From Salvator merianae (taxonomy: Eukaryota > Chordata > Lepidosauria > Squamata > Teiidae): 64,000 nucleotides of DNA. The translations under genes and the position numbers were made by a program. Numbering within the stretch: the first letter of the stretch is position 1; each line of letters starts with the position of its first letter. Of the stretch, positions 35,461-45,894 are shown piece by piece. The stretch is taken from assembly GCA_003586115.2 (NCBI GenBank), contig QVOM02000057.1, positions 2,605,041-2,669,040 of the forward strand. Reading direction: 5' to 3'. The notes beneath the pieces were generated by a model. It was not told the DNA's origin. It searched no databases and saw nothing but the letters and a program-made list of their open reading frames with translations.

Positions 35461-36279
35461 GGTATGTGGTGAAAAATATTATTTCAAGCCACCAACCAGG
35501 ACCTTATCCAGGTTATCAAACAGGTTCCCGATTTTCAAAGATCCCATCTGGAGAACAACAGGTTTATGGGGATGATGTCTGCCCTCAGTGGGCAAGGCAT
35601 GTATTATTCATGACCCCATTGAAAACAAATGTCCACATGCACCACAGTTACCTTCTAGCTGCAGCTTGGAAGCAGCTTGAGGCTGACTATCCCTGGTGGG
35701 TATGGGGAGAGGCCCCTAGCCAAATCACAATTCTCGCCACTGGGAATGCTGACCAGTATATTCACTGATCCTACTGTTCGGGTTGTTATTAGGATACCTG
35801 TGCTTTTAACAAGGAGGAATGAAATTTCTCTTTGCTGATATTTCACTGGAAACTCCTTTCAGATTCATTTTCCATACAGTGAAAAGAACGAATACAACAA
35901 TGAATAACGCCTAGAAAGTTACAAGTAAGTTGCATTGAAGTTTTTATTGAGAGAAAATGAAAAGATGTCAACAAGGTATGAAGAGAAAAATCATACTGAA
36001 AGCAACAGTGACTTCTATGGGGAAACACCTATTGTCTTAGCAGAAACCACACAAGATAAAGCAAAATGAATCCACAATAGAAAAAGATTCCAATTTCTAG
36101 TCAGATAGGAAAGAAAAGTAGGCATATATGAAAGGGACAACTCAGCAAGAGGGACACACAGACTGAAGGCCCAAGAACCCCAAGCAATGTGGTGAGAGTC
36201 TTGGGCACTCAGTCCATTGTGAACTCAAGCCCACATTGCTAAGCTCCCTTGGGCTCTTGACATTTTCTCAGCTGAAGGC

Positions 36280-36642
36280 TCAGCAGGGTCCACAGCATGG
36301 ATCATAGCAGGAGGTGGACACCTGTCCGGCACTGCATTGCTTCATCAGGTAGGAACCTGCCCACGTGACCTCAACGGGTGCTTTAAAGATGTCAATCTTC
36401 GTGCCTGAGTTTCTTCCAGCTCCGTAACCTACAGCGCCGCATGGTGGGCAGTCGGGGATACAACAACATTGGCAAGAGACTTGGGCACCCCCAGAAGAAC
36501 CCATGCGTGGCCCTGGGTTCATCAGGGAACAGGGCCCATCCTGGTAATGGACAACTGCGCCAGTGCTTCTATCAACCACTGCTCCACCAGCTCCATCATA
36601 TCCAGTACCACAGCAGGAGGAGGAGGTTCCACAACAAGCCAT
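36280..36642 (-). CDS. Small two-core corneous beta protein (copy C)
   Basis: 120 aa, one codon longer than the others because the Ser/Cys run after MACCGT carries an additional residue (SSSCCG). The two-core design matches copies A, B and D. Differences are MGSS after PGPR and QCSAGQ near the C-terminus, where the others have QCNAGQ. The stop is TGA where the other copies use TAA. The ATG at 36642 follows the acceptor (exon 2 begins at 36663). Exon 1 ends at 37401. The polyadenylation signal on the minus strand is at about 35943-35948. The 3' UTR is noticeably diverged from that of its mirror partner B, although the promoters and introns look nearly identical. Confidence 0.9.
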   Translation of the reverse strand: MACCGTSSSCCGTGYDGAGGAVVDRSTGAVVHYQDGPCSLMNPGPRMGSSGGAQVSCQCCCIPDCPPCGAVGYGAGRNSGTKIDIFKAPVEVTWAGSYLMKQCSAGQVSTSCYDPCCGPC

Positions 36643-36724
36643 CTTGGGGAAGCTTAAGGAACTCTGCAAAAGCAATGAAAAGTCAGGAGTCATTTCTGCA
36701 ACTATGGACCACTCAGTCATGAAA

Positions 36725-37022
36725 ACTGGCTAGCCGAGTTGTGCCAAACAAATTCAGTCAGTTCACAGTGAACTGGGTGGTTTGCATGCCTTGTATGTGA
36801 ACCAAACCAGGCTGTAGTTTGAAAAAATGGTTCAAGTCGAACCCAAGCCAAGGGAGGCTCTAATGAACCAAATGAACCACAGGGAGGTTTACTATGGCTT
36901 GCTTGGTTCACATGTGAACCAAACCATCCTGTAGTTTGAAAAAACATTTGGAGCAAACCTGAACCAAAGGTAATTGTTGCAATTCAAACCAAACCATTAA
37001 GTTCCAGTTTGAGCACATCTCT
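36725..37022. mobile_element. GGTTC-rich element in the intron of copy C
   Basis: Mirror of the element at 31626-31920. Its right end GAGCACATCTCTA shows the family terminus. It must predate the inverted duplication or have been copied by conversion between the arms. Confidence 0.75.
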
Positions 37023-37118
37023 ACTTATTAGATGACTTTGAAGCAGATTCAGAAGGGTCTGCTTTGGACCTTTGGGAAGAAATGTGGTATTGGATTATAT
37101 AATCTTAAAATAGAGAAC

Positions 37119-37119
<1 letters not shown>

Positions 37120-37173
<54 letters not shown>
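37120..37173. repeat. (GATA)n microsatellite in the intron of copy C
   Basis: About 13 units, mirror of 31481-31528. The tract length differs slightly between the arms. Confidence 0.95.
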
Positions 37174-37174
<1 letters not shown>

Positions 37175-37400
37175 CAGACTAACAGAGAGAGAGTGGTGGG
37201 CCCATGTTCTCTTCAAAGGACATAATTTTAGTCAAAGTTGTTTGAGGAAGCTGCCATTTTATGAATCCCAACATCCCACCAGAACTGTGCCTACCATTCT
37301 GAAATGGGAAGAAAGCAGGGGAAGAAAAGTCAACTACAACCCCCCTCTAGCCTAGCTGTATCATATGGAAAGAGAAGAGGATAGCTTGGTTGTTACTTAC

Positions 37401-37481
37401 TGAAGCTCAGAAGTTGTAGAGAAGTTACTGGTAATCAGCCGAGGTTGATGGCTGTCCTCTGGACTCCCTGCTCTTATATAT
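37401..37481 (-). promoter_or_regulatory. TATA box and exon 1 of copy C
   Basis: On the minus strand CATATATAAGAG spans 37483-37472. The exon ends at 37401 before the GTAAGT donor (37400-37395). It matches the promoter and exon of copy B almost base for base. Confidence 0.88.
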
Positions 37482-37489
37482 GTTTCTCT

Positions 37490-39970
37490 CTGGTCTCGTG
37501 GCTATGATGCACAGATGTGTGTTGGGTCATAAAAGAGTTACCTTGAGACAATTCTCATAAACCTTGTGACAATTCTATTTCTTTCTGTCATTAATTATTC
37601 ACAGTCCCACATAATTTAATCCTATAAACCTATGAAAAAGAAAATGAGTAAAGTAAGAGGAAGAAGAATATGGTTGGGGTCTAATCAAACCAAGTCCTTT
37701 CTGGATCCAAAATATGGAATATGGAATAGAAACTGAAGCACACCCATTCCATAGCTCCTCCACATCTCATCTAAACTGGGTCCCAGAGGCAGTAATATTT
37801 ATACACAAATAGTAAAAACTTTTATTCTGGATAATTCCTTTCCATAATGTTTCAAACGTGTTCTTTTTATTTTAGAATTTCCCCCATCAATGTCCTGTTT
37901 CTTGCAGTAAATATTAGATTGTCTTAATAAGCACCTCATGGCAAGCTGAACATAAGACAATAGAATGATATCATCAGGATAAAGAAGAAAATTCATTTCT
38001 CTATTCTTTTTCCTCAAGACATTTATAACATCATATCCATAATACTTAAATTAAAAGGGGGCAAATTCTTTCCTAGTGGGGTTTCCCCATTAGAGAACCA
38101 CTAATACTTGTGCAAACCCAAAAGCATGTCTCAGAATAAAGTCTTTTAATAGACATGCAATAAAATTTTACTTGTATGTAGGGAAGCCTCAAAATATGTT
38201 TATGGGAAAAACACATGAATTATGGAAAGAAGCAAAAGACGTGATCCAATGATTAGTTACGGTGATTGTTTGGACAACATAACCCATCTAAGCTTGCTTG
38301 AGAGATGACCGATAATTACGACTTCCATATGTACGACATCCTAACTCTTTCCTCCCTGTTTTTCTCTGATTGTCAGAAGTGATGCAGACCAGAAGTTATA
38401 TTTGGTGCATAATATCTCACAGCAAGCAGCTCATGAAGGCTCCATTCTGCCATTAAAGATGTGACCAACCTTCTGAAAATGTGTTGCGTTTTCAGGTCTC
38501 AGTCTTAATGAAAATCACTTGATTTCATTGGTTGTTTTAGGGTAACATAAACTATTAATATCATATGCCTCATTGTTCTGATATGCAAGCAGCAGCTATT
38601 GCATGATGTCTTCTGCTTCTAAACATGGAAGTCCTGATCACCAGTGGAGAACCTGACTCAACTTTGAGCAATTTTGTCTTTTTTATTAGGGAAGCTATTC
38701 TGAGTTCCCTCAGGTGTTCTGAATCAGCTGATTGCCATAACCATCCCTATATTGGCTGTTTTGTTTCTATTTCTAAAAAAAATCTTCTATTTACAATAGT
38801 CAAATCTGTGTATGTGGGGAGAACACGAAAAGAGGGGTCTCCATGGTCACTTGCACTGAACAATCCCTATCTTGGAGAATTGCACAATTTAATCATTGCT
38901 AAGAGGGGTGAATAAATCTGTTTAACCTGCTTCCGTTATTTTGTCTGTTCTTCCTTGTATATGCTGTACACTGAGCTTATTGTCATCACCAGAACCTTGG
39001 GATCTGGATCGGGCAGTACCAGAGAGTATCTGTGGCAATTCATAAACCTAATGATCCTGCACATATATGGGAACAGTGCTTAACACTTGCACAGAAACAA
39101 AGGCCTTGTTCACATTTGCTTGCTACTGAGTGTGCAGACACTCACTAGCAAAGTGCAACCTCACTCTGCAGTGGCCGCAATGTCCAGGAGCGTCTGCAGC
39201 CATTCCCAAATGCTACTAGTGGTGGACAGCTAAAACACTGTCCACAGCTTGACCAGGAGCAGCTAAATTGCTACCAGTTAGCAGCATTCGCATCTGCTTC
39301 CAGGTGTGAATGCTATGAGACTACAGTGTGACTGAAGCTGCGCAATTGCGCACCACATCCTGCTTGCTTTGGCAATGGCCAGATGTGTCTACTGCTGGTG
39401 TCCACTACCATTTGATCTTCCTTGCTGAAAGCTTCCACTGAGTGACCAAATGGTTTGATGTGGCTACTTAGCTAAGCATCCAAGATCTGCTCAAGATGGT
39501 CAGTTCTTGAACAGAACTTCACTAAAAGGAACAGGAAGTGAGGGAAGGAGAGAAGAGCATTAAAGTCATGACAAAAATCTCAAGTTTCTAAAGACTGACA
39601 AACCAATGGCAGGCGTATGTGCAACAGCAGATGGCATTAACCTATCCTTGAACACAAAACAGTGCAGGTGACTACCAGCTGATAATTGCCTGAGTGAATT
39701 TTCAAACATCCACACTAGCCACTTTACTTGGCTCTCTCTGATGGCAATTGTGCAAATCCAACAATAACGAAGAGGAGAAAAAAAGAAAATAATGGAAGAA
39801 AGTGGCAATGGTCTTCAGCCCAACTCAAAAAAAAGGGAGGGTTGTTCAGCTATTGGCTTCAAAAAAAGACTCCATTGGATGACACCTAAAACAATGACCA
39901 ACACAATGACACCTCACAAAATTAATAGGCTTCGACCCATCACACATGCAGGCATCACCACCGTGACACC
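37490..39970. other. Divergent intergenic region of genes C and D
   Basis: Mirror of 28680-31160. It holds the LINE reverse transcriptase fragment (37799-38017, minus), the unrecognised frame at 38625-38915 and the dispersed element at 39090-39400. No further gene was seen. Confidence 0.6.
37799..38017 (-). mobile_element. LINE reverse transcriptase fragment (right arm)
   Basis: Same predicted peptide as the left-arm copy, with the altered YPDD motif. The shared mutation shows that both come from one event followed by duplication. Confidence 0.65.
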
Positions 39971-39980
39971 AGAGAGAACC

Positions 39981-40062
39981 ATATATAAGGAGCAGGGAGT
40001 CCAGGGCTAAATCAACAATTTCAGCTGACTTCCAGTGACTTTAATTCAACGTTTGAACTTCA
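39981..40062 (+). promoter_or_regulatory. TATA box and exon 1 of copy D
   Basis: ATATATAAGG lies at 39981-39990, preceded by ACACCAGAGAGAACC. The exon (about 40012-40062) ends GAACTTCA/GTAAGT, with the donor GT at 40063. The intron runs to 40628 (TTGCTTTTGCAG). It is shorter than the introns of B and C because it lacks the microsatellite and the GGTTC-rich element. Confidence 0.88.
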
Positions 40063-40649
40063 GTAAGTACAAACAAAGCTCTCTTTTTTTCATATGGCAT
40101 AGAATATATCCAGGCTGTGGCTTTTGCAATGTCTCCTCTTTCTTCCTATCATTTGCCCATTTCACAGTTAAAATGGTAGGCACAATCCTAGTAGGGTATT
40201 AGAAGGCATTGAACATTCAATTCCTCAAACATATACATATTGAAGAGTATAAGGGTACTGTACAGGTCTATTATTTTATTTTCTTTCACAACATTCACTT
40301 GTCTCTTGTTCTCCAAAAAGTCCAAGGCAGAACACAGCCAATCTCATCTGCACAACAATCGTCTAAGGTTAGTTCAGCTAAGAGGCAGCAATCGGCCCAA
40401 AGTGATGCTGGGAATTTTCATGGTTGAGTATCCCAATAAATCAAGGAGCTCCTTGCTTTGCCCAGCTCTGGCTTATGGGATATGATTGCTCTTTTGGTCA
40501 ACTTCATGACCTTCATCTGCTCAATAATTATAGATCAAAACCCAAGGGAAGTTTGGAAAGGAGGATTTTCTGTTATCTGAGGACACAATGTTACTGAAAT
40601 GACTCCTGACTTTTCATTGCTTTTGCAGAGTTCCTTAAGCTTCCCCAAG

Positions 40650-41009
40650 ATGGCCTGCTGTGGAACCTCCTCCTCCTGCGGTACTGGATATGATGGAGCT
40701 GGTGGAGCAGTGGTTGATAGAAGCACTGGCGCAGTTGTCCATTACCAGGATGGGCCCTGTTCCCTGATGAACCCAGGGCCGCACATGGGTTCTTCTGGGG
40801 GTGCCCAAGTCTCTTGCCAATGTTGTTGTATCCCCGACTGCCCACCATGCGGCGCTGTAGGTTACGGAGCTGGAAGAAACTCAGGCACGAAGATTGACAT
40901 CTTTAAAGCACCCGTTGAAGTCACGTGGGCAGGTTCCTACCTGATGAAGCAATGCAATGCCGGACAGGTGTCCACCTCCTGCTATGATCCATGCTGTGGA
41001 CCCTGCTAA
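40650..41009 (+). CDS. Small two-core corneous beta protein (copy D)
   Basis: 119 aa with the same two-core design. Distinctive residues are PGPHMGSS, where the others have PGPRM, and SSSCG at positions 7-11. The ATG at 40650 is 21 bases after the start of exon 2 (40629). The stop is TAA at 41007-41009 and AATAAA lies at 41341-41346. Mirror partner of copy A, with which it shares promoter, intron and flank. The near identity of all four coding regions, against diverged 3' UTRs, suggests conversion or strong constraint. Confidence 0.9.
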   Translation: MACCGTSSSCGTGYDGAGGAVVDRSTGAVVHYQDGPCSLMNPGPHMGSSGGAQVSCQCCCIPDCPPCGAVGYGAGRNSGTKIDIFKAPVEVTWAGSYLMKQCNAGQVSTSCYDPCCGPC

Positions 41010-41385
41010 ACCTCCAGCTGAGAGAAAATGCCAAGAGCCCAAGGGAGCTTAGCAATGTGGGCTTGAGTTCACAATGGACTGAGTGCCCAAGACTCTCACC
41101 ACATTGCTTGGGGTTCTTGGGCCTTCAGTCTGTGTGTCCCTGTTCCTGAGTTGTCCCTTTCATATGCACCCACTTTCCTTCCCTATCTGACTAGAAATGG
41201 AATCTTGTTTTCTGTGGATTCACTTTGCTTTGTCTTGTATGTTCCCTGCCAAGACATTGGGTGTTTCCTGATCAAACATCACAGTTTGTTTCAGTATCTT
41301 TTTCTCCTCATACCTTGTTCACATTTTTTCATTTTCTCTCAATAAAATCATTAATGCATCCCATTTATCGCTATCCAGGAGTTAT

Positions 41386-43970
41386 TCTTCATTTTATTCT
41401 TTGTCTTCACTGTATGGGAAATAAATCAGAGGTGGGTTTCCAGTGAAAAAGCATCAAAGAGCAAACTCAAGCAAACCTGGGGGAAGGTGAATCCCTTAAT
41501 TTGGGGGGAAGGTCAATCAAGTTAATTTGAAATTTATAAAATATCAGAATTCTCAAACCTTTATATCCAGAGGCAGTTGTTTTGAAGGGAACAGGGCCTT
41601 TCCTCATAGGAATAATCTTTTTATTGTACATTTTATTTTAATGTTATTAATACTTCATAATTCTTCCCAAAATGCAAAGCATTGTGGTTTCTTTTAATTC
41701 TTTTATCTTTACTGAAAATTAAACCATAGAAATTAAACATAGCATCTAAATCACAAAAACAAGAACACTTATATACAAAAATCATTCACACCTAACAGTT
41801 ACAAGAAGTTCCTTCCCTCTTTTTCAACCCCTCTTTTGTGCTCGAGGTTAATTATGTATCCTCATTACTCCATAACTATTTACACTACTTAAGAAAAAAA
41901 TATTTCTCAGGAATTTCTGTTTGATTTAACACTGGCAGTCTCTCTAATGATGGTAACTATGTCTGAATAAACTTGCTAGATTCTTTGATTCCTTCCATCG
42001 TTCTTTTACCTGCTAAAATTGATTTGTTTCTAATCACATTCCATATAAATTTATTCCAATTATCTTTCACTAAATCATTCCCAGTCTTCCAATTCCTCAA
42101 AATTGATAACCAGGCCGCATACATCATAAAGTGTAAGAATTGAGCTTTCCCAGTTGACAAAGACATGGACGAGGAATCATGTAGCAGACCTATTTGTGAA
42201 TCAATTTTTTTCCACATTTTCAGTATTTGATCGAAACAAATCAGCCTCTTCTTTTGCAAAAATGAAATATTTATTTGAATATTCACATTGCCGCTGTGTT
42301 TAACCTGTGACAAGGGCATTTTCAATGGGGAAAACATTGCAAAATCTGCAAAAATGAATGTGAAAAATTTGGTGTTTGACATTGCAATTCACTGACGAAG
42401 CGAAAATACAGATTTTCACTTCGACAGTGAATCGAAAATGACAATTTCATTCATGCATGTTGCCTTACCATATAGATGTTGGTGGATCTGTCTTGTCCAT
42501 CTAACCAACCTCATAGTGGCTGCTTGCTTACTGAAAACAGCAAAGATGCCTATCTCCATGATGTGGGTGAAATGCAGATTGTAACCTTCTTCTCCAAGGT
42601 ATTGGAAGAATAAAAACTGAAGTCTCTGTAGCAGTATAAAATACTGCCATCTGGTGGAACCTATCAAATCATGTCCAAAAAGACACTCCATAGGAAGTCA
42701 TCCAGTCTCATGACTAGAGGGTTTGAGAATCTTCTGACTCCCACTGCCTTCTCCAGGAGATGGCCACAAATCTGTGGTACCCACCACCAACAAAACAAGC
42801 ACAGCTATACACAAATGAATGAAGAATCAAATGCCCTTGTTTGGCTACTTTGACTACACATGCACATGACAACACAGCTTGACCAGGGGCAGCCGGATTT
42901 CTCCCTGGCAGTAGTGTTCACACCTACTTCCAATTGTGAACGCTATGAGTAGATAGCATGGTGCAGCTGCAGCTGTGCAGTCGTGCACTGCATTCTGCTC
43001 ACCATGGCAATGGCCAGATGCTTCCATGGCTACTGTCATGGCGGGCAAGCATGTATTCACACTGTGAATGCTGGAGGTCCCATATACTAATTTTGGAGGC
43101 CCTACCACACCCTGTGCAGGGTGAAATTCATGTAAGTTTGATCTAGAGCCCCCAAAATTGGTGTGGGGGGTCCTGGGGGGTGGCAGGAAAGCCCTTGCCC
43201 ATCCCTTAGGCCATGGACCTCACCTCTCAGGTTTTTCTTCTTTCACAATTGCTGAAGAATAAACTTTTTATGGCTTTTTCAAAGGAACAGGCCCTTGAAA
43301 CTGCTCTATGAGAACATCAGACTTGTTCAGTTTGATAGCAAACACTTCAAACACCCCTGTTTTCTGTGAACTGAATTTGACATGAACCAGTTGGGCACAT
43401 CTCTGCATTTAAAGTTAATCCTTAATATGTTCACGCTGCTCTGAAAGTCATAAGCCAGCCCCGCAATAGATGTTATACCATACTAGGCTGGTAAGTGCGA
43501 AGAGGCCCTAAGTTGATGTTGCAGTTTTCGTCACCATCAGCAGAGAGGAACATGCGAACCTCCACCTGATATAAGACGTTCTAGAAGCATGGGTCAGAGG
43601 CTCAGATTGCTCAGCCTGCCTGCCTGCTTTTCTTCTGAATAATATAAGCAAAGCATCAAAGAATCTATTCCAAGCCTCGAAAATGGTAGCAAGCCAGTAT
43701 AAACCTTCCTCAAAAGCCAATGAAATGATGACTGTACCCATAAAAAGCCTTTGCTTGCAAGCAGTACGAAAGAATGGAACAAAAGACTCAGTGAGCAGTC
43801 TGCCTAGCTGAGCATTTTTATAAGGGGCTGAACGCCTAAAAGAGACACAGGCCCCACCTTGAGGCCAGAAAAAGGATGTGGGGCTTGCAAGCCAATTTCA
43901 AGGGAGTTTGTAATTAGTACTTGGCATCTGCAAAAGTTCTCCAGATTGGCTTTCAGTTTGACTAATAAAG
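41386..43970. other. Intergenic with repeats
   Basis: Contains an L1-like fragment (41957-42260), an AT-rich element of the GATGTGC family (about 42270-42440), a dispersed element (42870-43075) and a short GGTTC-type piece (43318-43402, ending GGGCACATCTCTGC). No EDC gene was recognised in this interval. Confidence 0.55.
41957..42260 (-). mobile_element. Fragment of L1-like ORF2 C-terminus
   Basis: The minus-strand frame encodes DQILKMWKKID, then GKAQFLHFMMYAAWLSILRN followed by WKTGNDLVKDNW. The order (A..SILRNWK....P....W) follows the pattern of the ORF2 C-terminal region of vertebrate L1 elements. The fragment is short and truncated. Assignment is by pattern memory only. Confidence 0.5.
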
Positions 43971-43976
43971 GACACA

Positions 43977-44050
43977 TATAAATACCACTGCCCCAACCTT
44001 TACACTGTAATGCAAGAGGCGCACTTAGAATACTGTACCAAGGGACTAAG
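43977..44050 (+). promoter_or_regulatory. TATA box and exon 1 of the EDMTF-like gene
   Basis: TATAAATA lies at 43977-43984. The exon (about 44007-44050) ends GGACTAAG/GTAAGT, with the donor GT at 44051. The intron 44051-45354 (1.3 kb) ends GTGCCATTTCAG and contains a CCATC-type microsatellite near 44350. Confidence 0.85.
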
Positions 44051-45375
44051 GTAAGTCCAACTGATCCGATGGAGCTGAGAACAGTGGAGAAAAAGGGAAA
44101 TTAAATTTTCAGGGGATTCAAGATCCTTGGAGCAGGGGAACTGCAAAACTTTACAGATAGGAGATTTTTAGAATGCTATAGTTATTTTTACAGAAGGCTC
44201 TAAAAGTGCATGTTGGACATAGAATCTCTTGGTCACTCAATCTGGTTATCTTCCTTGATTGTGTATTCTCATATGTGCTCTGCTCTATGACCTAAAATAA
44301 ATTCCACTGTATTCTACCTATTCTACCTGTTCTGCCTACCTGTTCTACCTGTCCATCTGTCCATCCATCCATCCTTCCATCTATAATAGAACACACAAGA
44401 AATATTTGAGGAAAAAGAACAATTCCTCACTGAGCATCCCTTCTCACTCCCAAACTTTTTCTCTGGAGATATTGTAGAAAATTTAATGCAGAGATCAGTG
44501 ATGTGAATGTGTCCTTGTGCTACACACTTGGAAATTATGACAGCATAGCACCAATTATAGGTTTTGTGCTCAAACAGCACTATGCACAAGACAGGATGCT
44601 TGTATCAGAATAGCAAATACATTTTTATGTGCTGCTTATATAAATACACAAATTTCCCTTTTTAATGCACAAGGGAGAATACATGTGGTGCGGACTGTAA
44701 AGATATGTGTTGGGAGGAAATGAGGACATAATGGGGACAGAACTGATCTGGCAATGAATCTTTCCTGATGTTGTGTCACTGAAGGAGATGAATCTTTGAT
44801 ATGGTCCCTTAAAGCTCTTAAAATGTACTCCAGGTGCTTATAATGTGCTGATGGTGTAGACATCCTGGGATGACTGTTTACTCAAGCTACAAATGAGGAT
44901 CTGTTTCTGCCCAATACTGTTTTAATTCTGTTTTAACACTTGGCTATTTCTACCAGTTTCTAACTTCTTTTTACTGTTATGTAGTAAACTGTCCTTGGTG
45001 TTAGTTATTGGCACAAGCTCACACCAAGCGCATACCCAGTCTTCTGGGCCTAACAAGCAAACGAACATAAGCATTGTATCTAATAAATCTCCAAAACAAA
45101 CATTGGATGTTTCTATCTCATTTGTAGTAGTTTGGGGGCTGTTGTGTCGTGTTCTATAATTCTTCCAAGAACCTAAACTTTCAGACATAGCTACGATGTC
45201 CAAAAGCTTAGGTTCTCAGAACTATAAAATATGGCGCAACAGCCCAAAAACTACTACAGATGAGACTGAAACCAGCTGCTAAAGACTACATTCTACCATT
45301 GGAAATTTCTGTTTAAACCACACTGGCTCTTTCATTCTTAATGTGCCATTTCAGGTTTTTATACACCTCCGAGCA

Positions 45376-45894
45376 ATGACCTTCTGCAACTACCCATGCC
45401 GGGTCCAGAATTTCTTTCCACCTCCACCTTCAGCACCATTCGCCAGCCAAGGTCCCCAGCGCTTCATGATGAACAACATGCCATTCGGGCCCATAAATAG
45501 CCCTCCATTTGCCATGAGGTGCCCTGAGCCTCATGGGATGACATGTGACGTGCCATGCAATCATCCAGATGCCTTCAATACTGCCATGCCCACTGAGTTC
45601 AAAAATGGTGAGCCGTGTGAAGCCAAGCCCCCTGAGAAATGTGGCCCGCCGTCCGCCAAGCCATACAGCGAGCCCTGTGGAGTTGGAAACCTTCCGCCGC
45701 CACCGCATATTCAGAGATGTGACTTGTCAGCCCCCACTCAATTTATGCAGCTACCGATGTTCAGAAGCCCTCCCCTGCCTGAGCCTGACGTCCAAGCCCA
45801 GCGTGGCTTCCCTGCCTCTTCTCGATGTTTCCCACCTCGCAAAATGTACCAGTACACAACCTCTAAAACCTTTAGGTCCTGCTACGCCAAATAG
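45376..45894 (+). CDS. EDMTF: EDMTF-like cornified-layer protein
   Basis: 172 aa, rich in Pro, Cys, Phe and Met. The protein begins MTFCNYPCRV, and reptile and bird EDC loci contain a family named for an initial MTF motif (EDMTF), usually close to the CBP cluster. It continues with FFPPPPSAPF, several CxxP/PC pairs (DVPCNHP, GEPCEAKPPEKCGPP), a PPPP stretch near residue 107 and an aromatic/basic end (KMYQYTTSKTFRSCYAK). The ATG at 45376 is preferred over the in-frame ATG at 45343, which lies in the intron before the acceptor at 45354. Stop at 45892-45894; AATAAA at 45981-45986. The role is presumed to be a disulfide-linked component of cornified cells. The family name rests on the start motif and locus, so the exact orthologue is not settled. 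Confidence 0.75.
   Translation: MTFCNYPCRVQNFFPPPPSAPFASQGPQRFMMNNMPFGPINSPPFAMRCPEPHGMTCDVPCNHPDAFNTAMPTEFKNGEPCEAKPPEKCGPPSAKPYSEPCGVGNLPPPPHIQRCDLSAPTQFMQLPMFRSPPLPEPDVQAQRGFPASSRCFPPRKMYQYTTSKTFRSCYAK

Larger units (their letters stand above)
35460..41385. repeat. Right arm of large inverted duplication
   Basis: Contains CBP genes C (-) and D (+) and is the reverse complement of the left arm. Identical predicted frames in both arms (for example 30638-30856 and 37799-38017; 29740-30030 and 38625-38915; 31691-31930 and 36717-36956) show very high identity in noncoding sequence. Small differences remain (for example GATGTTATAAATG against GATATGATGTTATAAATG near the LINE fragment, and extra poly-A bases near 39780), so the arms are not simply an exact assembly copy. 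Confidence 0.9.

Noticed and set aside
45343..45375. Upstream in-frame ATG of the EDMTF-like gene
   Set aside because: It precedes the acceptor that ends at 45354, and the MTF start matches the family.
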